NCBI RefSeq assembly: GCF_003258515.1 | Contig: NZ_QGEH01000006.1 | Location: 124,001 to 188,000 of the forward strand | DNA from: Marinobacter bohaiensis | GTDB lineage: Bacteria; Pseudomonadota; Gammaproteobacteria; Pseudomonadales; Oleiphilaceae | Direction of reading: 5' to 3' | DNA: 64,000 nt | Shown: piece after piece, positions 9,003-18,273 of the stretch | How positions within the stretch are numbered: the first letter of the stretch is position 1 | Layout: the number at the start of each line of letters is the position of its first letter | Notes under the pieces: model-generated | What the model was told of the DNA's origin: nothing | Seen by the model: the letters and a program-made list of their open reading frames with translations, nothing else | Database searches by the model: none | Translations under genes and position numbers: made by a program

Positions 9003-9974
9003 TCAGACGGGCCGCTCGTGCCGTTCCGCATAACGTTCGGCCAGCTTCTCACAGGCCCGCATCAGGGCATCGACGATGGCCGGTTCCGAAGCCGAGTGCC
9101 CGGCATCGCGGATAATCGAGTACTCGGCGTCCGGCCATGCCTGCTGCAGGGCGTGGGCGTTGTCCAGCGGGCACACCATGTCGTAGCGTCCGTGGACAAT
9201 ATAGCCGGGAATACCCGCCAGCCGACCGGCATCGCGCACCAGTTGATCCGGCTCCAGGAAAGCATTGTTCATGAAGTAATGACACTCGATCCGGGCCAGG
9301 GCGATGGCAACGTGCGGGTGTCCGAAATGCTCCACCACTCGCGGATTGGGGTGCAGCGTCGCGCAACGCCCTTCCCACACGGACCAGGCCTTGGCCGCCT
9401 GCATCTGCTCGAGCTCATTGACGCTGGTCAGCCGGCGATAGTAGGCGCCCACCATATCACCGCGCTCAGCCTCAGGAATAAGCGAAACGTAGTCCTCCCA
9501 GTAATCCGGGAAGATGCGCCCGGCCCCTTCCTGGTAGAACCAGCGGATGTCCTGCGGACGGCACAGGAAAATGCCGCGCAGAATCAGCCCAAGCACGCAT
9601 TCCGGATGGGTTTGCGCGTACGCCAGACTGAGCGTCGATCCCCAACTGCCACCGAACAGCGCCCATTGCTCGATCCCCAGGAACTGGCGAATGCACTCCA
9701 TGTCGGCTACCAGCGCCTGGGTGTCATTGCCCTCCAGCTCAGCCAGCGGCGTCGAGCGACCGGCGCCGCGCTGGTCGAACAGAATGATGCGGAAGCGCTC
9801 GGCATCGAAGAAACGCCGATAGTAATCCTCGCAGCCACCACCTGGCCCGCCGTGGACCACCACCACCGGAATGCCATCGGGATTGCCGCTTTCCTCTATA
9901 TAGAGTTCGTGAGGCGGATCGACCTTGAGTCGGTGTTCGGCGTAGGGCTTGATCTCGGGATACAGCGACAGCAT
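9003..9974 (-). CDS. pip: Proline iminopeptidase
   Basis: A cytoplasmic alpha/beta-hydrolase (323 residues, peptidase family S33) that releases N-terminal proline from short peptides. Visible landmarks are the oxyanion motif HGGPGGG at 41-47, the nucleophile elbow GGSWGS with Ser110, Asp265 in HGRYD, and His293 in DAGHS, together a full catalytic triad. The start MLSLYPEIKPY is typical for the family. No signal peptide is present. A strong hairpin (10051-10079) separates it from typA upstream. Dtd follows on the same strand. Confidence 0.95.
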   Translation of the reverse strand: MLSLYPEIKPYAEHRLKVDPPHELYIEESGNPDGIPVVVVHGGPGGGCEDYYRRFFDAERFRIILFDQRGAGRSTPLAELEGNDTQALVADMECIRQFLGIEQWALFGGSWGSTLSLAYAQTHPECVLGLILRGIFLCRPQDIRWFYQEGAGRIFPDYWEDYVSLIPEAERGDMVGAYYRRLTSVNELEQMQAAKAWSVWEGRCATLHPNPRVVEHFGHPHVAIALARIECHYFMNNAFLEPDQLVRDAGRLAGIPGYIVHGRYDMVCPLDNAHALQQAWPDAEYSIIRDAGHSASEPAIVDALMRACEKLAERYAERHERPV

Positions 9975-10050
9975 GGCGCACCTGCTCGTGACGGGCTAAC
10001 AAAAGGGATGCTACGAATGGTCTGAATTTAGGGGATACAGGCGGGAAATG

Positions 10051-10079
10051 CCACCCTCACCGCGAGCGCGGGAGGGTGG
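10051..10079 (-). terminator. Possible hairpin terminator after typA
   Basis: CCACCCTC and GAGGGTGG form an 8-bp stem with a GC-rich inner part, about 70 bases after the typA stop. The following bases are CATTTCCC rather than a true T-run, so termination may be partial or Rho-dependent. Confidence 0.4.
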
Positions 10080-10145
10080 TCAGCAAAGCCGGTCGATGCC
10101 GGCTCCGCATTCGACGGGCATGATGCTCAGCCCATCGGGCCGGAC

Positions 10146-11957
10146 TTACTTCTTGTGGGCGCGACGGCGCTCGTTTTCCTTGAGCAGCTTCTTGCGGATG
10201 CGCAGGGATTCCGGCGTCACTTCCACCAGCTCATCGTCGTCGATGAACTCCAGCGCCTGTTCCAGCGTCTGGCGGACCGGCGGCGTCAGCATGACGTTTT
10301 CATCGGTACCGGAGGCACGGACGTTGGTCAGCTGTTTGGCCTTGGTCGGATTCACCACCAGGTCGTTGTCCCGGTTATGGATGCCGATGATCATACCTTC
10401 GTAGACTTCGGTACCCGGCTCAACGAACAGGCGACCGCGCTCCTGCAGGGTCATCAGGGCGTAGCCCAGGACCTTGCCGTCGACCATGGACACCAGCACG
10501 CCGTTGTTGCGGTGTTCGATGTCACCGCCCTTGACCGGACCGTAGTGGTCGAAGACGTTGGTCAGGATGCCGGAGCCTGACGTCATGGTCAGGAACTGGT
10601 TACGGAAACCGATCAGACCGCGGGCCGGCATGATGAACTCGAGGCGGGTACGGCCGCGACCGTCCGGCACCATGTTCTTCAGCTCGGCGCGGCGCAGCCC
10701 CATGACTTCCATGATCGAGCCCTGGTGCTCATCCTGGACGTCGATCACGACAAACTCGTACGGCTCCTGCAACTCACCGTCGATTTCGCGCTGGACCACT
10801 TCCGGCCGGGACACACCCAGCTCGAAACCTTCCCGGCGCATGTTCTCGATCAGCACCGACAGGTGCAGCTCGCCGCGGCCGCTGACCTTGAATTTCTCGG
10901 CCGTGTCACCCGGTTCCACGCGCAGCGCCACGTTGTGCAGCAGCTCCTTGTCCAGGCGCTCTTTGATGTTGCGGCTGGTGACGAACTTGCCTTCCTTGCC
11001 GGCGAACGGAGAATCGTTCACCTGGAACGTCATGCTCACGGTGGGCTCGTCGACGGTCAGGGCCGGCAGGGCTTCCGGATTCTGCGGATCGCACAGGGTG
11101 TCCGAGATGAACAGTTCACTGATGCCGCTGATGCAGACGATGTCGCCAGCACTGGCCTGGTCGACCGGAATACGCTGCAGGCCGTGGAAGCCTTTCACTT
11201 CCAGAACCTTGGCGTTGCGCTTGTCGCCATTGCGGTCCACAACCGCCACCTGCTGGCCCGGGCGCAGCGTACCGCGGGTGATGCGACCGATGCCAATAAC
11301 GCCCACGTAGCTGTCGTAGTCCAGCTGGGAGATCTGCATCTGGAACGGCGCTTCGACATCGACATCCGGCGCCGGCACATTTGCGGCGATCGCTTCGAAC
11401 AGCGGTGTCATGTCGTCCGCCAGCTCGTCGGCTTCCGGGCCGGCGATGCCGTTAATGGCGGAGGCATAGATGATCGGGAAATCCAGCTGTTCGTCGGTTG
11501 CGCCGAGGCGGTCGAAAAGGTCGAACACTTCGTTGATGACCCAGTCCGGACGCGCGCCGGGACGATCCACCTTGTTCACCACGACAATCGGACGCAGGCC
11601 CTGGTCGAAGGCTTTCTGGGTGACGAAGCGGGTCTGCGGCATGGGGCCGTCGACGGCATCCACCAGCAGCAGCACGGAATCGACCATGGACATGACCCGC
11701 TCAACCTCGCCGCCGAAGTCGGCGTGGCCCGGGGTGTCCACGATGTTGATCTGGTATTCGTTCCAACGGATGGCGGTGTTCTTGGCGAGGATGGTGATGC
11801 CCCGCTCTTTTTCCTGGTCGTTGGAATCCATGATCCGCTCGGAACCGGTTTCCTTGCGGTCCAGTGTGCCGGACTGGTCCAGCAGCTTATCGACCAGCGT
11901 CGTCTTACCGTGGTCGACGTGGGCAATGATGGCAATATTTCGACGTTTTTCGATCAC
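10146..11957 (-). CDS. typA: Ribosome-associated GTPase TypA/BipA
   Basis: A translational GTPase of the EF-G family (603 residues, E. coli 607) that binds the 70S ribosome and helps 50S assembly and stress or low-temperature growth. The G1 motif AHVDHGKTT is at about 11, followed by RGITILAKN (switch), DTPGHADF (G3) and NKVDRPGA (G4). The C-terminus [16 protein letters not shown] is the basic tail of the family. I chose the GTG at 11957: AGGA lies seven bases upstream and it gives [11 protein letters not shown], matching the MIE... start of homologues. An ATG at 11975 is an alternative. It is divergent from glnA. Confidence 0.95.
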   Translation of the reverse strand: MIEKRRNIAIIAHVDHGKTTLVDKLLDQSGTLDRKETGSERIMDSNDQEKERGITILAKNTAIRWNEYQINIVDTPGHADFGGEVERVMSMVDSVLLLVDAVDGPMPQTRFVTQKAFDQGLRPIVVVNKVDRPGARPDWVINEVFDLFDRLGATDEQLDFPIIYASAINGIAGPEADELADDMTPLFEAIAANVPAPDVDVEAPFQMQISQLDYDSYVGVIGIGRITRGTLRPGQQVAVVDRNGDKRNAKVLEVKGFHGLQRIPVDQASAGDIVCISGISELFISDTLCDPQNPEALPALTVDEPTVSMTFQVNDSPFAGKEGKFVTSRNIKERLDKELLHNVALRVEPGDTAEKFKVSGRGELHLSVLIENMRREGFELGVSRPEVVQREIDGELQEPYEFVVIDVQDEHQGSIMEVMGLRRAELKNMVPDGRGRTRLEFIMPARGLIGFRNQFLTMTSGSGILTNVFDHYGPVKGGDIEHRNNGVLVSMVDGKVLGYALMTLQERGRLFVEPGTEVYEGMIIGIHNRDNDLVVNPTKAKQLTNVRASGTDENVMLTPPVRQTLEQALEFIDDDELVEVTPESLRIRKKLLKENERRRAHKK

Positions 11958-12477
11958 AAAACAATCCTGAGACATGCGTATGACCTGAGAAGGATCATAA
12001 AAGGCGGTCGAGCCGCCCGGCATGCCATCTCAAATCGGGAAATGTAGGGGTCCAGGCCACCATGATACGGCAGCCGGACGTCAGGCGCGCGCAGTATATC
12101 GAAAACCGGTGACCGTAACTACGTTCAAATTGTGAGCAACGCTCTCGCCGGATCCCTGGCCTCCAGATCTACCGCACACATTTGGTGCAACAACACCTGC
12201 TTGCGCACCATTTAAGAACACAAAAAGCACCAGACACCCTGCCAGAGTCGCGGAACCGCTCCCTGAAATCGCCCTCTAAATGCCCACACTGCACCAGCAT
12301 CGACCGAATTCGCCGCGATTGGCAAGCGCTTTGCTTAACCTGTTGCAGCCGAAATTTCGGGCACGGCCGCAGCTGTTTTTGCTAAGCTGCCTGCGCCTGT
12401 CGAATGAATCGGACGCTGAGTGAGGTCGACCAGCCGAACCGGCTCCAAATAAGACATAAACTGACGGAGTATGCGTA
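11958..12477. other. 520-base divergent control region typA / glnA
   Basis: No gene is credible here. It holds the glnA sigma-54 promoter (12319-12336) and a roughly 130-base leader. Several half-sites like those of NtrC (GGTGC and GCACC words near 12183, 12206, 12231 and 12291) are scattered upstream, but none pairs into the usual GCAC-N7-GTGC arrangement that I can see. The typA promoter must also be here; I could not identify it. Confidence 0.6.
12319..12336 (+). promoter_or_regulatory. Sigma-54 promoter of glnA
   Basis: TTGGCAAGCGCTTTGCTT has the invariant GG and GC exactly ten bases apart and matches TGGCA...TTGC well. Transcription should begin near 12345. This is the nitrogen-regulated promoter type expected for glnA, activated by NtrC. 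Confidence 0.85.
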
Positions 12478-13881
12478 ATGTCCAAGACGCTTGACCTGAT
12501 CAAAGAACACGAAGTGAAGTGGATTGACCTGCGGTTTACCGACAGCCGCGGCAAAGAGCAGCACGTGACCCTGCCCGCTTCCGAGGTTGATGAAGACTTT
12601 TTCAGCGACGGTAAGATGTTTGACGGCTCTTCCATCGCCGGCTGGAAAGGCATCAACGAGTCCGACATGATCCTGATGCCGGACGACGAAACCGGCGTCA
12701 TCGACCCGTTCACCGAAGAAACCACGCTGAACCTGACCTGCGACATCGTCGAGCCCTCCACCATGCAGGGCTACGAGCGTGATCCACGCTCCGTTGCGCG
12801 TCGCGCCGAGGAATACCTGAAGTCCACCGGCATCGCCGACGGCGCCCTGTTCGGCCCGGAGCCGGAATTCTTCGTATTCGACTCCGTCAAGTGGAACACC
12901 GACATGCAGGGTTCCATGTACGAAATCTACTCCGAAGAAGCCGCCTGGGTTTCCGGCGAGGATTTCGACCGCAACAACATCGGTCACCGTCCGGGCGTTA
13001 AAGGCGGCTACTTCCCGGTTCCGCCGGTAGACAGCCTGCACGACCTGCGTGGCGCCATGTGCGCGGCCATGGAGTCCATGGGTCTGGAAATCGAGGTTCA
13101 CCACCACGAAGTGGGTACCGCCGGCCAGTGTGAAATCGGTGTTGGCGCCAACACCCTGACCAAGAAAGCCGACGAAGTACAGATCCTGAAGTACTGCGTC
13201 CACAACGTGGCTCACGCCTACGGCAAGACCGCCACCTTCATGCCCAAGCCGGTGGTCGGTGACAACGGTTCCGGCATGCACGTCCACATGTCCCTGAGCA
13301 AGGACGGCAAGAACGCCTTCGCCGGCGACGGCTACGCCGGCCTGAGCGAAACCGCCCTGTACTACATCGGCGGTATCATCAAGCACGCCAAGACCATCAA
13401 CGCGTTCACCAACGCGTCCACCAACAGCTACAAGCGTCTGGTTCCGGGCTTTGAAGCTCCGGTTATGCTGGCCTACTCCGCCCGTAACCGCTCCGCTTCC
13501 ATCCGGATCCCGTACGTGAACAGCCCGAAAGCGCGTCGTATCGAGGTCCGTTTCCCGGATCCGTCCGCCAACCCGTACCTGGCGTTTGCCGCCATGCTGA
13601 TGGCCGGCCTTGACGGCATCCAGAACAAGATCCACCCGGGCGATGCCATGGACAAGGATCTGTACGACCTGCCGAAGGAAGAAGCGCTGGAAATCCCGAC
13701 CGTTGCCGAGACCTTCCAGGAAGCCCTGGACACCCTGGAGAAGGACCACGAGTTCCTGACCCGCGGTGGCGTCTTCACCGAAGACATGATCTCCGGCTAC
13801 GTCGAGCTGAAGCGTGCCGAGGTCGAGCGTCTGAACATGACGACTCACCCGGTCGAGTTCGACCTGTACTACTCCTGCTAA
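12478..13881 (+). CDS. glnA: Type I glutamine synthetase
   Basis: Dodecameric cytoplasmic enzyme that makes glutamine from glutamate, ammonia and ATP. The 467 residues (E. coli 469) carry the N-terminal beta-grasp motif FDGSSIAGW at 48-56, the metal-binding FGPEPEFF near 125-132, the catalytic stretch [10 protein letters not shown] near 263-272, and the adenylylation site with Tyr396 in DLYDLPKEE. The last feature makes it the GlnE-controlled (I-beta) type. GGAG lies eight bases before the ATG. Codons are strongly biased to C-ending forms, suggesting high expression. It is monocistronic: a clear terminator follows and ntrBC has its own promoter. Confidence 0.98.
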   Translation: MSKTLDLIKEHEVKWIDLRFTDSRGKEQHVTLPASEVDEDFFSDGKMFDGSSIAGWKGINESDMILMPDDETGVIDPFTEETTLNLTCDIVEPSTMQGYERDPRSVARRAEEYLKSTGIADGALFGPEPEFFVFDSVKWNTDMQGSMYEIYSEEAAWVSGEDFDRNNIGHRPGVKGGYFPVPPVDSLHDLRGAMCAAMESMGLEIEVHHHEVGTAGQCEIGVGANTLTKKADEVQILKYCVHNVAHAYGKTATFMPKPVVGDNGSGMHVHMSLSKDGKNAFAGDGYAGLSETALYYIGGIIKHAKTINAFTNASTNSYKRLVPGFEAPVMLAYSARNRSASIRIPYVNSPKARRIEVRFPDPSANPYLAFAAMLMAGLDGIQNKIHPGDAMDKDLYDLPKEEALEIPTVAETFQEALDTLEKDHEFLTRGGVFTEDMISGYVELKRAEVERLNMTTHPVEFDLYYSC

Positions 13882-13903
13882 GCGCTCCCGCGCCTGCAGA
13901 AGA

Positions 13904-13928
13904 AGCCCCGCCCCGGCGGGGCTTTTTT
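13904..13928 (+). terminator. Rho-independent terminator of glnA
   Basis: The stem AGCCCCGCC / GGCGGGGCT with a CC turn is followed by five or more T residues, 22 bases after the glnA stop. Confidence 0.93.
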
Positions 13929-14089
13929 GTATCTGTCCGTTTATCCGGCCAGCGCGCGGCCGGGAAGACCGTGTCCGCAGACCGGCGCACATTCTGAAAT
14001 CTTCGTCATATCACAGATACATTAGGAAGTTGCATTGCCGGTGAACAACGACCAATAATCGGGAAAAATACGAGAACAGGGAGAATCCC

Positions 14090-14638
14090 GTGAACAGAGG
14101 CATTGTAGTACTGAGTCTGCTGGCCCTGGCCGCCTCCAGCGTGCAGGCGCAGGTTTACCGGAGCGTCGACGAACAGGGCAACGTGACGTTTACCGACCAG
14201 GCGTCGTCGGGCGGCGAGGAAGTGAACGTCAAGCCGGTCACCACGGTCACGCTGCCCGACGCCGAGGACGTGCGCCAGCTCGAAGCACAGCAGGAAAAGC
14301 CGTCCGTCGACGACCAGACGCCGGCCAAGCCCTACAGCCGTGTCGGTTTCGATGCACCAGAAGATGACACCGCCTTCCACAGCGGCAACGGCGATATGAC
14401 CTTCGCGGTCTCCAGCCAGCCGGCCCTGCGCAACGGGCACCTGTTCGAGGTATCCCTGGACGGCCAGCCCATTGGCCAGAATGCCTCCGGACAATTTGCC
14501 CTGCAGAATGTCTTCCGCGGAACCCACAATGCCTCGGTCAACGTGATCGACCGGGACGGGCGCATCGTCCAGTCCGGCCAGAGCATTACGTTCACCATTC
14601 ATCGCCCCTCCGTTCTTAACCGCAACCGCAACAACTGA
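14090..14638 (+). CDS. Exported DUF4124 domain protein
   Basis: A 182-residue envelope protein of unknown function. The signal peptide MNRGIVVLSLLALAASSVQA is followed at once by the DUF4124 pattern QVYRSVDEQGNVTFTD, a short beta unit. The C-terminal 90 residues look like a small beta-sandwich: FAVSSQPALRNG, then FEVSLDGQPIG, then VIDRDGRIVQSGQSITFTIH. The start is GTG, with GGGAG six bases upstream. A DUF4124 gene next to ntrB is a familiar arrangement in Pseudomonas-like genomes, but no functional link to nitrogen control is known. A terminator-like hairpin follows, so it is probably transcribed apart from ntrBC. Confidence 0.82.
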   Translation: MNRGIVVLSLLALAASSVQAQVYRSVDEQGNVTFTDQASSGGEEVNVKPVTTVTLPDAEDVRQLEAQQEKPSVDDQTPAKPYSRVGFDAPEDDTAFHSGNGDMTFAVSSQPALRNGHLFEVSLDGQPIGQNASGQFALQNVFRGTHNASVNVIDRDGRIVQSGQSITFTIHRPSVLNRNRNN

Positions 14639-14646
14639 CACGCCCC

Positions 14647-14674
14647 GTGCCCGGCCACCACCGGGCACTATTTT
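14647..14674 (+). terminator. Terminator-like hairpin after the DUF4124 gene
   Basis: The stem GTGCCCGG / CCGGGCAC with loop CCACCA is followed by TATTTT, nine bases after the stop. The T residues are also the left arm of the next inverted repeat. Confidence 0.75.
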
Positions 14675-14692
14675 GGTGCATGAGCACCAAAA
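14671..14692. repeat. Perfect inverted repeat with GGTGC/GCACC arms
   Basis: TTTTGGTGC and GCACCAAAA flank an ATGA loop. It may be a second hairpin or an operator. The words are NtrC-like, but the arms point opposite to the usual NtrC site (GCACC outward rather than inward). Confidence 0.6.
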
Positions 14693-15060
14693 AGATCCTA
14701 CCATTCGTACTAAAGCAGGGCGCTCCTGGACTCAGACGTCGATGCCTGAGCACCTGACCCGGTGCCTCAGCCGATAAGGGAACCAATCTGAACACCCGGC
14801 TGCGCCCATGCGCCAAAAGCGCGTCCAGGGCCTGATTTGCCGTCGATTCAGGCCGCTGGCTCGCACCGGGACGGCCGAAACGGCCTCCCGACTCATCAGC
14901 CTGCACCGATAACGCCGATTGCCGCCACCGCCAGGCACCGAAACACGGCATTCGTGCGACAACCCGACGCGCCGGAGCTAACCAAAAAGGCGCAGCGCCT
15001 TCTCCCGCGTTCGTAACTGGTTCGCTTTTTGCAGTTAATGCACCGAACAAGAGGGGCATC
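14693..15060. other. Intergenic region upstream of ntrB
   Basis: Together with the two hairpins above, 422 bases lie between the DUF4124 gene and ntrB. It is GC-rich with no credible gene. Its only recognisable element is the sigma-54-type promoter at 15017-15034. No textbook NtrC site pair was found. Confidence 0.55.
15017..15034 (+). promoter_or_regulatory. Sigma-54-type promoter of ntrBC
   Basis: CTGGTTCGCTTTTTGCAG has GG and GC ten bases apart and a good TTGCA -12 element; the -24 element has TGGTTC instead of TGGCAC. Transcription would start near 15044, only about 17 bases before the ntrB ATG. This implies autoactivation by NtrC. Confidence 0.7.
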
Positions 15061-16131
15061 ATGTCAAACGAACTCGTCTACCGGCAGATACTGGATCATC
15101 TCACCACGGCCACGCTCGTGCTGGATGCGGAACTGCGCATCCAGTACATCAACGCCGCGGCCGAATACCTGCTCGAAGCCAGCGGACCGCGCATGGTCGG
15201 CACGCGCCTGACCGAATGGTTCATCGGCTCGGCGGAAGCCTTCGAAACCCTGGATGAAGCCTGCCGCACCGGCCAGCCCTTCACCAAACGGGAAGCCGAG
15301 TTCACCCTGCTGTCCGGTTCGCGGTTCACAGTCGATTACTCGGTCTCGCAGATCGGGGCCGACGACGCCACCCTGCTACTGGAACTCCAGCCGCGTGATC
15401 GCCTGCTGCGCATCACCCGGGAAGAGGACATGCTTACCCAGCAGGAAACCACGCGGATCCTGGTGCGCGGCATGGCCCACGAGATCAAGAACCCCCTCGG
15501 CGGCATTCGCGGTGCGGCCCAGTTGCTGGACCGCGAACTGTCCGATGAGGGCCAGAAGGAATACACCCAGGTCATCATCGACGAGGCGGACCGGCTGCGT
15601 AGCCTGGTGGACCGGATGCTCGGCCCCAATAAGGCACCGCAGTTCAGCTCGACCAACATCCATGAAGTGCTGGAGCGGGTGCGCACGCTGCTGGAAGCCG
15701 AAAGCAAGGGCCGCGTGAAGCTGGAGCGGGACTACGACCCCAGCCTGCCGGAATTCCCCGGCGACAAGGAACAGCTCATCCAGGCTTTCCTCAACGTCGC
15801 CCGCAACGCCATGGAAGCCGCCGCCGACCACAGCAACGACGAAACCCCGTGCATCACCTTCCGCACCCGGGCGCTGCGGCAGTTCACCATCGGCCACCGC
15901 CGCTACCGGCTGGTGTGCCGCGTCGACATCATCGATAACGGCCCGGGCATTCCCCAGGACCTGTTGCAGAACATCTTCTATCCCATGATCAGCGGCCGGG
16001 CCAACGGAACGGGCCTGGGGCTGTCGATCACACAAAGCATCATCGGCCAACACCAGGGCCTCGTCGAATGCGAGAGCTCCCCTGGCTGGACCGATTTCAT
16101 CATTTTCCTGCCTCTGGAGCTGAAAGCATGA
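15061..16131 (+). CDS. ntrB: Nitrogen regulation sensor kinase NtrB
   Basis: Cytoplasmic histidine kinase/phosphatase (356 residues, E. coli GlnL 349) that phosphorylates NtrC when nitrogen is short and is switched to phosphatase by PII. A PAS-like domain fills about 5-115 with no membrane segment. The H-box GMAHEIKNPLGG has His140. The N-box NVARNAMEAA lies near 248, followed by DNGPGIP and the G2 box GTGLGLSI. GAGGGG lies four bases before the ATG. Its TGA overlaps the ntrC ATG (ATGA), so the two are translationally coupled. Confidence 0.96.
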   Translation: MSNELVYRQILDHLTTATLVLDAELRIQYINAAAEYLLEASGPRMVGTRLTEWFIGSAEAFETLDEACRTGQPFTKREAEFTLLSGSRFTVDYSVSQIGADDATLLLELQPRDRLLRITREEDMLTQQETTRILVRGMAHEIKNPLGGIRGAAQLLDRELSDEGQKEYTQVIIDEADRLRSLVDRMLGPNKAPQFSSTNIHEVLERVRTLLEAESKGRVKLERDYDPSLPEFPGDKEQLIQAFLNVARNAMEAAADHSNDETPCITFRTRALRQFTIGHRRYRLVCRVDIIDNGPGIPQDLLQNIFYPMISGRANGTGLGLSITQSIIGQHQGLVECESSPGWTDFIIFLPLELKA

Positions 16132-17561
16132 GCCAATCGGCCAACGTCTGGATAATCGACGATGATCGGAGTATTCGCTGGGTCCTGGAACGGGCCCTGT
16201 CGCAGGCCAACATGCAGACGCGTGTGTTCGAGAATGGCGAGGGCATCATGATGCGTCTCGACCGGGAACAGCCCGACGCCATCATCAGCGACATCCGCAT
16301 GCCGGGCATCGACGGCATCGCCCTGCTCTCACAGATCGTGCAGGATCACCCGGACATCCCGGTGATCATCATGACGGCGCACTCGGACCTGGAAAGCGCG
16401 GTCGCCAGCTATCAGACCGGGGCCTTCGAGTACCTGCCCAAGCCGTTCGACGTGGACGACGCGGTGGAACTGGTCAAACGGGCGGTGGACCACAGCCGCG
16501 AACGCCGGGCCAGCAGCGAGCCGCAAAGCGACGCCGCCACCCGCCACACCGAGATCATCGGCGAAGCGCCGGCCATGCAGGAGGTTTTCCGGGCCATCGG
16601 ACGGCTGTCCCACTCCAACATCACCGTGCTGATCAACGGCGAAAGCGGGACGGGTAAAGAGCTCGTGGCGCAGGCGCTGCACAATCACAGTCCGCGCGCC
16701 AGCCATCCGTTCATCGCCCTGAACATGGCCGCCATCCCCAAGGACCTGATCGAGTCCGAACTGTTCGGCCATGAAAAAGGCGCCTTCACCGGCGCCGGCG
16801 CGGCCCGTCAGGGGCGCTTCGAACAGTCCAACGGCGGCACCCTGTTCCTGGACGAGATCGGCGACATGCCGGCGGACACCCAGACCCGCCTGCTGCGGGT
16901 ACTGGCCGACGGTGAATTCTACCGGGTCGGTGGTACCACGCCGATCAAGGTGGACGTGCGCATCATCGCCGCCACCCACCAGAACCTGGAGAAACTGGTG
17001 CAGGCCGGCACCTTCCGGGAAGACCTGTTCCACCGCCTCAACGTCATTCGCGTGCACCTGCCCAAGCTGGCTGAGCGACGCGAAGACATTCCGCGCCTGA
17101 TGGGGCATTTCCTCAAGCGCGCGGCGCGGGAACTCTCCGTCGAACCCAAACTGCTGCGCCCCGAGGCGGAGGAATACCTGACCACACTGCCCTGGCCGGG
17201 CAACGTCCGCCAGCTGGAGAACACCTGCCGCTGGCTGACGGTCATGGCCAGCGGGCGCGAAATCCACGTCAGCGACCTGCCGCCGGAACTGCTCGACCAG
17301 GCGGACACCCCACCGACCGGCCAGACCTGGCAGGAAGGCCTGCGCGCCTGGGCGGAGCAGGAGCTCAAGCGCGGCAAGCAGGGTATTCTCGACGTGGCCG
17401 TGCCGGAGTTCGAGCAGGTGATGATCGAGACCGCCCTCAAGCACACCGGCGGACGCCGCCGGGACGCCGCCGTACTGCTGGGCTGGGGCCGCAACACCCT
17501 GACCCGCAAGATCAAGGAACTGGGCATGGCCGACGGCCCGTCGGATGACGACGAGGATTAA
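16128..17561 (+). CDS. ntrC: Nitrogen response regulator NtrC
   Basis: Sigma-54-dependent activator (477 residues, E. coli GlnG 469). Receiver domain 1-120 with Asp11-13, the phosphorylation site Asp55 and Lys105. Central AAA+ domain with Walker A GESGTGKE at 171-178 and the sigma-54-contacting GAFTGA at 218-223. C-terminal Fis-type helix-turn-helix near 435-470 (GGRRRDAAVLLGWGRNTLTRK). The start at 16128 overlaps the ntrB stop; in-frame codons upstream lie inside ntrB. It should activate the two sigma-54 promoters found here. Confidence 0.97.
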   Translation: MSQSANVWIIDDDRSIRWVLERALSQANMQTRVFENGEGIMMRLDREQPDAIISDIRMPGIDGIALLSQIVQDHPDIPVIIMTAHSDLESAVASYQTGAFEYLPKPFDVDDAVELVKRAVDHSRERRASSEPQSDAATRHTEIIGEAPAMQEVFRAIGRLSHSNITVLINGESGTGKELVAQALHNHSPRASHPFIALNMAAIPKDLIESELFGHEKGAFTGAGAARQGRFEQSNGGTLFLDEIGDMPADTQTRLLRVLADGEFYRVGGTTPIKVDVRIIAATHQNLEKLVQAGTFREDLFHRLNVIRVHLPKLAERREDIPRLMGHFLKRAARELSVEPKLLRPEAEEYLTTLPWPGNVRQLENTCRWLTVMASGREIHVSDLPPELLDQADTPPTGQTWQEGLRAWAEQELKRGKQGILDVAVPEFEQVMIETALKHTGGRRRDAAVLLGWGRNTLTRKIKELGMADGPSDDDED

Positions 17562-17595
17562 CCCCGTCCGCTTCGGACGCTAACCATTGCCCACA

Positions 17596-17630
17596 AAAAA
17601 GGGCCCGCCATTGACTGGCGGGCCCTTTTT
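17596..17630. terminator. Bidirectional terminator ntrC / ssb
   Basis: A 15-bp perfect stem with arms AAAAAGGGCCCGCCA and its complement around a TTGAC loop. A-runs and T-runs on both sides make it work for both convergent genes. Confidence 0.95.
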
Positions 17631-17653
17631 GCTGCGACGAGGCGCGCTCCGTT

Positions 17654-18202
17654 TCAGAACGGGATATCGTCGTCGAAATCGTCCACAGGCTCCGGCATAC
17701 CGCCACCCTGGTTGCCCTGGTTCTGAGGCGGCTGGCTGTAGCCGCCGGACGCCTGCCCCTGGTTACCGTAGTTGGGCTGCGGCTGCGACTGGGGCTGGGG
17801 CTGCTGCTGGGGACGCGACGGCGCGCCCTGATTCATGCCCTGGTTGTCGCCACCACCGCGGCTGTCCAGCATCTGCATCTGGCCGTTGATGTCGACCACC
17901 ACTTCCGTGGTGTAACGGTCCTGGCCATCCTGCCCCTGCCACTTACGGGTCTGCAGTTTGCCTTCGATGTAGACCTTGGAGCCTTTACGCAGGTACTGGC
18001 CGGCCACCTCGGCGATCTTGCCGAACATCACCACCCGGTGCCATTCGGTCTTGGGCACCATCTGGCCGGTCTGGCGATCCTTGTAACTCTCGTCCGTGGC
18101 CAGGTTCAGATTGGTGACCGCGTTACCGTTCGGTGTGTAGCGGGTTTCCGGGTCGTTGCCCAGGTTGCCAATCAGGATGACCTTGTTTACGCCTCTTGCC
18201 AT
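17654..18202 (-). CDS. ssb: Single-stranded DNA-binding protein
   Basis: A tetrameric protein that coats single-stranded DNA in replication, repair and recombination (182 residues, E. coli 178). The OB fold covers about 1-110 and starts [20 protein letters not shown] flexible linker rich in Gly, Gln and Pro follows ([14 protein letters not shown]). The acidic tip DDDIPF, the docking site for partner proteins, ends it. ATG 18202 has GGGAG upstream; an ATG 16 codons earlier adds residues absent from the family. Its order with the transporter and uvrA is that of Pseudomonas. Confidence 0.97.
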   Translation of the reverse strand: MARGVNKVILIGNLGNDPETRYTPNGNAVTNLNLATDESYKDRQTGQMVPKTEWHRVVMFGKIAEVAGQYLRKGSKVYIEGKLQTRKWQGQDGQDRYTTEVVVDINGQMQMLDSRGGGDNQGMNQGAPSRPQQQPQPQSQPQPNYGNQGQASGGYSQPPQNQGNQGGGMPEPVDDFDDDIPF

Positions 18203-18273
18203 GCTCCACTCCCAACTCTGTCTCTGTCGTCGCCAGCCTTCCCTGGCCAACTTTAGGAATTCAACGGTGATTA

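Noticed and set aside
12182..12385. 67-codon plus-strand frame upstream of glnA
   Set aside because: It contains the sigma-54 promoter and has no ribosome site; it is control DNA.
14671..14692. Reading the inverted repeat as a definite NtrC operator
   Set aside because: The half-sites point the opposite way to the known NtrC arrangement, so it is reported only as a repeat.
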